Shown: positions 57,556 through 64,000 of the stretch, piece after piece
How positions within the stretch are numbered: position 1 is the stretch's first letter
Layout: each line of letters begins with the position of its first letter
Origin: Elymus sibiricus
Taxonomy: Eukaryota > Streptophyta > Magnoliopsida > Poales > Poaceae
Assembly (NCBI GenBank): GCA_039707655.1
Contig: CM077668.1
Location: 64,931,086 to 64,995,085, forward strand
DNA length: 64,000 nucleotides
Reading direction: 5' to 3'
Translations under genes and position numbers: made by a program
The notes under the pieces: generated by a model
The model's input: only the letters and a program-made list of their open reading frames with translations
Databases searched by the model: none
What the model was told of the DNA's origin: nothing

Positions 57556-58824
57556 TTAGTCCTTGTCGTCGAGCCGCAAGCTCCGGCATGGGCACAGCAA
57601 ATAGTCCATTTCCTTCAGACAGGAGAACTCCCTGAAGAGCAGGAAGAAGCTGAAAAAGTAGCCCGTCAGTCAAGTATGTACCAGTTCGTCGACGACGTCC
57701 TGTACAGAAAGAGACCCAACGGTGTGAAATTGAAGTGCATTCCTCGGGAGGATGGACTAGAGCTGTTGGCAGAGATTCATGGGGGCATATGTGGATCCCA
57801 CATAGGCTCAAGAGCCCTTGCCGGCAAGGCATTCCGGCAAGGATTCTTCTGGCCTACTGCTCTCCAGGATGCAAGTGCACTAGTAACCAAGTGTGAAGCG
57901 TGCCAGTTTCATTCGAAGCAACTTCATCAGCCAGCTCAAGCTCTCCAGACAATTCCTCTCTCCTGGCCCTTCTCGGTCTGGGGGCTCGACATACTGGGTC
58001 CCTTCCCCCGCGCTGCCGGGGGCTTCGAGCACTTGTACGTTGCCATCGACAAGTTCACGAAGTGGCCAGAAGTGGAAGCAGTGAGGAAGGTGACGGCACA
58101 GTCAGCGGTCAAGTTCTTCAAGGGGATTGTGTGCCGTTTTGGTGTGCCGAACAGGATCATCACCGACAACGGTACGCAGTTCACTAGTCGCACCTTCAAG
58201 CAGTACGTCCAAGACCTTGGCGGCAAGATTTGTTTTGCCTCTGTTGCTCACCCGAGGAGTAACGGCCAAGCGGAGAGGGCGAACGCTGAAGTGCTGCGCG
58301 GTCTCCGGACCAGAACTTTCGACAAGCTGCGCAAGCATGGAAGACGCTGGATTGATGAGCTACCGGCGGTTCTTTGGTCGATCAGGACGACGCCAAATCG
58401 AGCCACCGGCCAGACACCCTTCGCTCTGGTCTACGGAGCGGAGGCAGTTCTCCCCACGGAACTCATATACGGGTCACCTCGAGTGCTCGCTTATGATGAG
58501 CTTGAGCAAGAACAACTGCGGCAAGGCGACGCGCTGCTCCTTGAGGAGAACCGTCTTTGGGCTGCTGTGCGAGCCGCTCGCTATCAGCAAGCTTTGCGCC
58601 GCTATCATAGCCGCAAGGTTCATGCCCGGAGTCTTAAGGAAGGCGACCTTGTTCTTCGGTGCGTTCAGTCGGCCAAGAATTCCAACAAGTTGACGCCGAA
58701 GTGGGAAGGCCCTTACCGGGTAGTGCGAGTCACCAGGCCTGGCGCTGTCCGCCTGGAGACCGAAGAGGGCTTGCCGGTGAGCAACTCCTGGAATATCGAG
58801 CACCTTCGCAAGTTCTACCCGTGA
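57523..58824 (+). CDS. pol: Gypsy-D integrase
   Basis: Same frame as gag and RT, after the TGA at 57520-57522. The HHCC zinc-binding region lies at about residues 75-115 counted from 57550 (IHGG...SHIG...KCEAC). The catalytic triad is D147 (WGLDILGP), D206 (ITDNGTQF) and E242 (GQAERAN), with 35 residues between the last two, the D,D-35-E spacing of active integrases. The C-terminus has a GPYRV block typical of this family and ends at HLRKFYP without a chromodomain, as expected for Tat elements. It would join the cDNA to target DNA. Confidence 0.93.
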   Translation, partial: EANAPAAEELPLVLVVEPQAPAWAQQIVHFLQTGELPEEQEEAEKVARQSSMYQFVDDVLYRKRPNGVKLKCIPREDGLELLAEIHGGICGSHIGSRALAGKAFRQGFFWPTALQDASALVTKCEACQFHSKQLHQPAQALQTIPLSWPFSVWGLDILGPFPRAAGGFEHLYVAIDKFTKWPEVEAVRKVTAQSAVKFFKGIVCRFGVPNRIITDNGTQFTSRTFKQYVQDLGGKICFASVAHPRSNGQAERANAEVLRGLRTRTFDKLRKHGRRWIDELPAVLWSIRTTPNRATGQTPFALVYGAEAVLPTELIYGSPRVLAYDELEQEQLRQGDALLLEENRLWAAVRAARYQQALRRYHSRKVHARSLKEGDLVLRCVQSAKNSNKLTPKWEGPYRVVRVTRPGAVRLETEEGLPVSNSWNIEHLRKFYP

Positions 58825-59894
58825 AGGGCAGTTGTTGGGTTTCTTGCTGTGATAGCGATACGCCCAGCAGGCTGCTGACGACCCGAATCCAGCGCTCGCG
58901 GCAGCGTAACGCTCTGGCAGGATCCCGGCAACGCCATTCTGTACTAATCTTGCCGGATGGCATGTGATCCTTTGTACAGAGCAGGCACATCTTTTGTGCA
59001 TAGTTAATGAGTTTGCAGTGCTTTACGTGTCTTGTCGATTTCATGCTTTATGTATGCATGTGTTTATCCGAAGTATGTATTGCACTTGCCCCGATTTCCT
59101 GCCGTAGTAGCGATACGCCACGCTGAACACTGTCGGACTCCGGTCCAGTGCTCGCGGCAATGTAACGCTCCGGCAAGCCCCTGGCAATGCCCCTCTGTGA
59201 GATCTAACGAACCGTCCAGGTTCCATAACATTTATTTTCTCTTCTTTCTTTTTCTTAAAGAGATAGAAGATTCCCTCGTGTGCAAGTTTGCCGGGGGGAA
59301 GGAGAATGATGGTATGGATACCAGGAGACGTTCAAGGTTGATGCTTTGCCGGGAGAAGGAAAGAATAACGGCGAAAGCCAGAGCTAAGTTGCTGACCCCT
59401 TTAGCAGATTTCAATTTTTTAGGGCTATATCCCTTGAACGATTTCGGCTTTGTATGGAAAACCTGCACGCGATGGAATCTTGTCATGATTAGGCTGCGCC
59501 CTTATTCCGTTTCGAGTCCGCTCAACGGTTTAGGTGGCCGCGCTGAAAGCGTCAAGGTTTCTTGCCGTGAGCAACGCCGCCTGCTGAGCGCTGTCGGGCT
59601 CCGGTCCAGCGCTCGCGGCAAGGCCATGCTCCGGCAAGTGCCCAGCAAAGCGTAGGGTATATGCTATACAAAGAGAGATTGATCAAGGGGGAATAGCATG
59701 CATAGATTCAGATAGAGCAGATTATATATATAAGATAGTCGCCACGTTACTAACATAAGACCAAATGTTTGTCTATTACATGTAACGCGGCGGCAAGACA
59801 AGGAGAAAGATAAGGAGGGCTACAGTTAATCTTGGCGGTTGCCTTCTACCCTCTTCACTTGGCCTATCCGTTCGACGATGGGCGCGACAAGCTC
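58825..59894 (+). repeat. Spacer of Gypsy-D with three diverged repeats of about 90 bp
   Basis: The repeats lie at about 58843-58935, 59097-59191 and 59559-59650. They share AGCGATACGCC (first two), CCGGTCCAG(C/T)GCTCGCGGCA (last two) and CGCTC(C/T)GGCA blocks. No supported ORF on the sense strand. The stop of the antisense gene lies at the right edge. Confidence 0.75.
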
Positions 59895-62800
59895 CTACAG
59901 AGCCTTGGCGTCCGCATCCTTCGGCAGGCGGCCGAAGACCTTGGTGAAATCGACGCCGGGATTCCTGTACGCCACTTTCATCAGCAGCATCTGGACCACG
60001 TCCTGGCAGAGCTTCCTGGACTCGCTGGCGAGCTTGCCGAAGTGGGTTGCTTGGAGTTGCTTGAGCGCATCGACGAGACCTTCGAAGAACATGGTGATCT
60101 TGGCGCTCTCGCTTATCCTGTCATTGGCGGAATACCCGAAGCCCTGAAGGTTCATGCCCTCCAGCTCCGTGGCAAGCCTCTTGGCGACGTCCACCAGCCT
60201 GGCGGTCCAGACCTCTGTGCCGGTGACATAATCTTGATGCGTGGCGTAGGCGTTCTTGAGTAGCTCCTGCTCGTCGTGGAGGTCCTTAGCCAAGGTCTTT
60301 CCGCGAGCTCGGGCAGCTTCCAGGGACTCCTCCAACGTGGATAGTTTCAGCTTCAGATTTGCAATGGAGTCGTTGGCGGAGGCGAGCTGTTTGATCTTCT
60401 CGGACGCGGCGAGCTGCATCTCCACCAGGCTGTGGAGGGTTTTCTCCTTCTCGGCCTCGAGGGCTGCGATCTTCTTGCCGTGTTCCTCGAGAATGGCTTC
60501 CAGCTTCTTCGCCTTCCCCTCCAGCGAGTTCTTGACGGTCTCCGCAGCCTCGGCAGCGTCGAGTGCCTCCTTGAGCTTGCCGGCGTGGTCTGCAGTTAGA
60601 GCGGCGAGCGCTGCCGTTTGGCTTTGCTCAAGCTCCTGGACCCGCCGCGCGACAAGACTTTCGAGCTCTTCATCCTTGTTGCGAAGCTTGGCGGCAAGCG
60701 CCGCCTCGCGGGCGGCAAGGTCCTCTTCTTGGGCGTCAAGGCTGATGCGGCGCTGCGTCAAGAGGGCTTCTGCCGCGGCGGCTTGCTGGGCGGCCTCCTC
60801 CTGCGCTTTCTCGATGTCTGATTGCTTCAGCAGGAGGACGTTCCGCTCTTCCGCCAGCTGCTCCCGATAAATATTCAGCTCTTGGAGGGCCTCGCCATAC
60901 CAAGCCTGTGTCTCCGTGACGCGTTGTTGGAAGTCTCCTTCCGCGGCCTTGACGAGCGCTGCCCGGGAGTCCAGTTTCTCCTTCCGGGCGCGGTAGAGCG
61001 TCTGGAGCTTCTGATAATTGTCATTCATGGCTTGAAGTAGCTGCTCCTCCTTGAGCTCAATGACGGCAGCGACGGTGATTTCCCCGTCAAGATGCTCTCC
61101 TTCAACCAGCTCTTTGATGCTTGCCGACCCCGGCATGCTGACGACGTTCTTGCCGGCCCTGATATATTGGCTTGAGGGAAGGGCCTGGAACGACGAGGAT
61201 TTTTCTTCGGCAGTCGAGGGCCCCGCGGCAGTAGAAGCGCCTGGCGCTCCTGCGGCGGAAGCGCCGTCAGTATTGCCGCGGGTCTCCTCGCCGGCCCCCT
61301 CGGCGGCCTTGGCGGCCTCGGCGGCAGTGGCCTTGGCGGCCTCAGCGGCAGCGGCCTTGGCGGCCTTGGCGGCCTCGGCGGCGGCATGCTTGGCGGCCTC
61401 TTCGGCAGCAACCTTGCCGGCTTCAGTGGCGGCATCCTTGGCGGTCTCTTCAATGACGGCGTCAGTATCCATGACCTCTGTCAGAAGAAGATTGAAGATC
61501 AAGGAGTTAATTAAGATGAAGCTGGGAAGGAAGTTCAAGAAGACAAAAAAAAAAAAGGGAGAGAGAAAAGATTTCTAAGGGCGAGTGGTTCACCTGCGTC
61601 AAGGTCGTCGCGGTAGAACCCGCCTGAAGATTCCTTTGTGGGCTGCGTGGTCGACGGGTGCGGCATGTCGAGGGTGGTCCTTGCCGGCGACCTCTGTTGC
61701 TGCTCTGTTCCTGCGCGCCCCAAGATGTTAGCTGTGAAGATTACCGCCCCGGCACTCGCCAGCGGAAAGAGAGTAATTGGCTCACGCTGGGGGCTGTGCC
61801 GGGGGCTGCGGCGAGGATTGTGCCTTGGGCTTGGCTCCGGGCTGGACTCGATAGTCACCGGCTCTTCAGAAGTGCTTGCCGGCGGCTCGACGCTCATGGA
61901 AGTCTTGGCCTTCTTGGCCACCCTCTCCGCCAAGGTCTCCTCATCCCTGGAGAGGCAAGATCATCAAGACTAATCAAGGAAATCCGAAAGCAAGAACGGA
62001 AGCTGTGGCAGAACACTGACTCCTCTTCTTCCTCCTCATTCTCGAGGATGGATAGGTCGAAGGCGGCCTCCGTCACAGTGCTTGGCGGAGGAGGAGAGGT
62101 CGTTCTGGGGCGCTTGCCGGCGACGGTTTGCTGCGTTGCCTCGCCGGCAACGGCTTGCCGCGCCGCTTCGTCAGCAGCCACCTTGCCGGAAGCTTCATCG
62201 TTTGGCGCTGGCTGGTAAGCAGGAGCGCCGGTGCTGGCCTTCCGAAGGATGCGCCTCCATGCCTGTCGAAGAGCTGGGGGCTCCTCTTCCTCCTCCTCTT
62301 CCTCGTCGGCGGCCGCTCCAACAAAAGGGCCCCCGGCAGCGGCTCCGCTCGGCTCCCCGGCAGCCTGACCTCGCCCGGCAAAATCTTCCCGCAGCAAGTC
62401 CTCGCCTTCGCTGGACTCGGCGCTGCTGGCTTCTTCGGCAAGGTTCGCCTCTTCCGCCCTGTTGGCGATGTGGACGAGCTCCTCCTCCGTGGTGGCGCGG
62501 ACAAGGTCCTCCTCGCGGATGGCCTTCTCCGTCAAGTTGTCGAAGAATGCCAGCGCCTGCTCCGCGGACGGCTCGATCCACCTCTTGTCGATGCCGTGGG
62601 CGTTGAACACCGGCATCATGGTGATGATGGAGGTGAGCGATGAGTTGTTGCACAGTGGAACGACGCCAGCCGGCAAGTTCCCCACTGCTCCAGAATTAAA
62701 GAGCTGTTGGCAGAGGGCTGCGTGCCCCATGGCTGTTAGATTATTATCCAGCCCAGGCCGCACCCTCATGACGTCGGCGGCATTCGTGTACTCCCAGGCA

Positions 62801-63558
62801 GGACGACCTTTGTTCTGCAGTGGGGCGATGCGCCGGCGAAGGAAATCTGAAGCAATCATCTCCACCTTCAGCCCGGCAGCCTTGAGGCGGAGTATCCTGG
62901 TGGTGGCGATGGTCAGCTTGCTGTCGTCAGGGTCCGTAGCACCCCAATCCTTGCCGCGGACCACCTTCTGCTTCCGCACCTCGCAGAACGGTAGGGGCTC
63001 CTTTTCTCGGACCCAGCACCACTTGCTGCGCCACTCATCCCATCTCTCGCGATAGAGCCCCTCTGGGTACGTCTCCTTGGTCGCCGTCCTCGGAATCCAA
63101 GCGATGCTACCGGAGAGGGCGTCGCCCTTTTGGGTGCGGGGGTAGAAGTAGTGCCGGAAAAGTGCTGTGCTCGGGATGACCCCAACGAAATTTTCGCAAA
63201 GGTGCGCGAAGACGGACATGCAAGTCACGGCATTCGACGTGAAGTCTAGCAGCTGGAAGCCGTAAGTGATCATGATATCTACGAAGAAGTCCGAGTATGG
63301 AGGGCAGAGGCCGCACCAAAAGTAATCGGCAAAGAAGGGATAATCCCCTGGCTCTGCCCTACGAGAAGCTACACTCACTTTGGTGGCTGGATGCGCCGTG
63401 GTCTCCTTCGCCCATGCGAAATGGTACCTCTTCTTCAAGGCCTTCGCATCAAGCATCGGGGGGAAGACAGCGCGCTCCTTCCGCATCTTCACCAGCTTGC
63501 TCTCCGCGGCGGCCGCTTCCTCCGCCTTGCCCTTGCCCTTGCTCGGCTTGGGCGGCAT
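59895..63558 (-). CDS. Antisense three-exon gene of Gypsy-D, intact, 1157 codons
   Basis: On the minus strand, exon 1 is 63558-62021, exon 2 is 61946-61594 and exon 3 is 61477-59895. Introns of 74 bp (61947-62020, GTCAGT...CAG) and 116 bp (61478-61593, GTGAAC...CAG) restore one frame; the exons sum to 3474 bp, divisible by three, with no internal stop. Exon 1 encodes a globular region (about residues 45-330) in which the CVFAHLCENFVGV...ALFRHYF pattern resembles the plant putative gypsy-type transposon family (PF04195), then an acidic stretch and a nuclear-signal-like GKRPRTT. Exon 2 is Ser/Pro/Arg-rich with VAKKAKTS. Exon 3 has Ala-rich repeats and a long coiled coil. Function is unknown. 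The splice sites are my prediction. Confidence 0.78.
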
Positions 63559-63942
63559 GGTGGCTATGGGAGTGGGCGTTGAAGACGTCGAGAGCGCGGT
63601 GAAGGCAGGCGGAGGGAGAAAAGCTCTGTTTTGGGCGCAAGGAAGAAGACGATGGCGACGGTTCTGAGATTGAGATTGGAAAGGTGAAAGCGATGGGGGG
63701 TAAATGAGCAGCGTCTCTGCGATTCCTTTTTTATGGGGAAGGCGCGGGACTGGCTCTTTAACCGCCCGCTTTTACTGCGCGCCCACGTCTCCCACGTCGC
63801 GCGATTAATGCGCGTAGTGGAGGGGCGTGGTAAAAGAGATCATGATTACGGACAGTTATTCCCTGCCACGTGCACCCGTGCACTGTTTTGGGCCTAGCCC
63901 AACAGGCCTGGCATCCGTGTATGGCCTAGGCCCGGGGGCTCC
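63559..63942 (-). promoter_or_regulatory. Putative promoter and leader of the Gypsy-D antisense gene
   Basis: A TATA-like CATAAAAAAGG on the minus strand at 63725-63735 lies about 177 bp before the ATG at 63558, compared with 140 bp for the TATA of Gypsy-B. No ORF of note lies between 63668 and 63942. The sense-strand polypurine tract, CCCGGGGGCTCC, ends at 63942. Confidence 0.5.
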
Positions 63943-64000
63943 TGTCGGTGTACTAAAGTATGGGCCCCTTTAGTACCCCTTACTTGTGTACGGGCAGTTG
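63943..64000 (+). repeat. Start of the 3' LTR of Gypsy-D, cut by the window edge
   Basis: 58 bp identical to 51390-51447. Confidence 0.92.

Larger units (their letters stand above)
51390..64000 (+). mobile_element. Gypsy-D: near-intact Tat-type LTR element with an antisense gene
   Basis: The 5' LTR is 51390-52339 and the 3' LTR starts at 63943 and runs off the window; the 58 bp visible are identical to the 5' LTR. The 5-bp flank AAAAG (51385-51389) is the expected target duplication. Order: 5' LTR, primer-binding site, gag-protease, RT-RNase H, integrase, spacer with repeats, antisense three-exon gene, promoter region, polypurine tract, 3' LTR. Integrase after RNase H marks Gypsy; the 3' antisense gene and Gag type mark Tat. 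Two in-frame stops are the only visible breaks. Confidence 0.94.

Noticed and set aside
61025..61453. 142-codon Pro/Arg-rich minus-strand ORF and matching plus-strand ORFs near 61051-61578
   Set aside because: Alternative frames of the Ala-rich repeat of antisense exon 3.

Overview
This 64-kb window is repeat-dominated plant DNA, almost certainly from a large grass genome and most likely Triticeae (wheat, Aegilops, rye or barley relatives). The evidence is nested LTR retrotransposons of the Tekay, Tat and Copia lineages, an Au-type tRNA-derived SINE, and a 5'-truncated LINE-like insertion. I found no host protein-coding gene, rRNA gene, functional tRNA gene or CRISPR array that I can support. 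I name lineages rather than families because no database could be searched.

Layout, left to right. (1) 1-2274: old unassigned DNA with a fragment resembling a Tekay-type LTR. (2) 2275-17536: a small, coding-deficient Copia element (Copia-1, + strand, target duplication ATTTT). An Au SINE (2449-2750) sits in its 5' LTR, and Gypsy-A (3912-16263, - strand, target duplication TGCTG) sits in its interior. Gypsy-A is a Tekay-type chromovirus with two 3299-bp LTRs, an extra ORF upstream of gag, a decayed gag-pol and a C-terminal chromodomain. (3) 17542-17606: a 65-bp sliver of the old host element. (4) 17607-39268: Gypsy-B (- strand, target duplication ACCGA), a Tat-type element that keeps gag and protease, lacks RT/RNase H/integrase, and carries a decayed multi-exon antisense gene. 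Gypsy-C (26369-38371, + strand, target duplication TCGGC) is nested in its gag; it is a non-autonomous element with 4.2-kb LTRs. (5) 39269-44203: the old host element resumes (Athila-like 3' interior, hairpin-rich repeats), followed by a three-unit tandem array interrupted by a LINE-like insertion with an 11-bp target duplication. (6) 44204-47524: the 3' part of Copia-2 (- strand). (7) 47525-51389: the 5' part of another LTR element with a TATA box, hairpins and a 60-bp minisatellite. (8) 51390-64000: Gypsy-D (+ strand), a near-intact Tat-type element that runs off the right edge.

How the parts relate. Each LTR element encodes, or once encoded, its own replication proteins: gag forms the particle, protease cuts the polyprotein, RT and RNase H make the cDNA, and integrase inserts it. 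Gypsy-B and Gypsy-C lack these enzymes and would need them supplied in trans. Gypsy-C shares its polypurine tract and an LTR block with Gypsy-A, which fits mobilisation by an A-like relative.

The most interesting locus is the antisense gene of Gypsy-D (59895-63558, - strand). Two small GT-AG introns (74 and 116 bp) can be placed so that three exons join into one open frame of 1157 codons without a stop, while the gag-pol of the same element carries two in-frame stops. Gypsy-B has a diverged, decayed counterpart in the equivalent position, preceded by a TATA box. This suggests an expressed accessory protein conserved in Tat-type elements.
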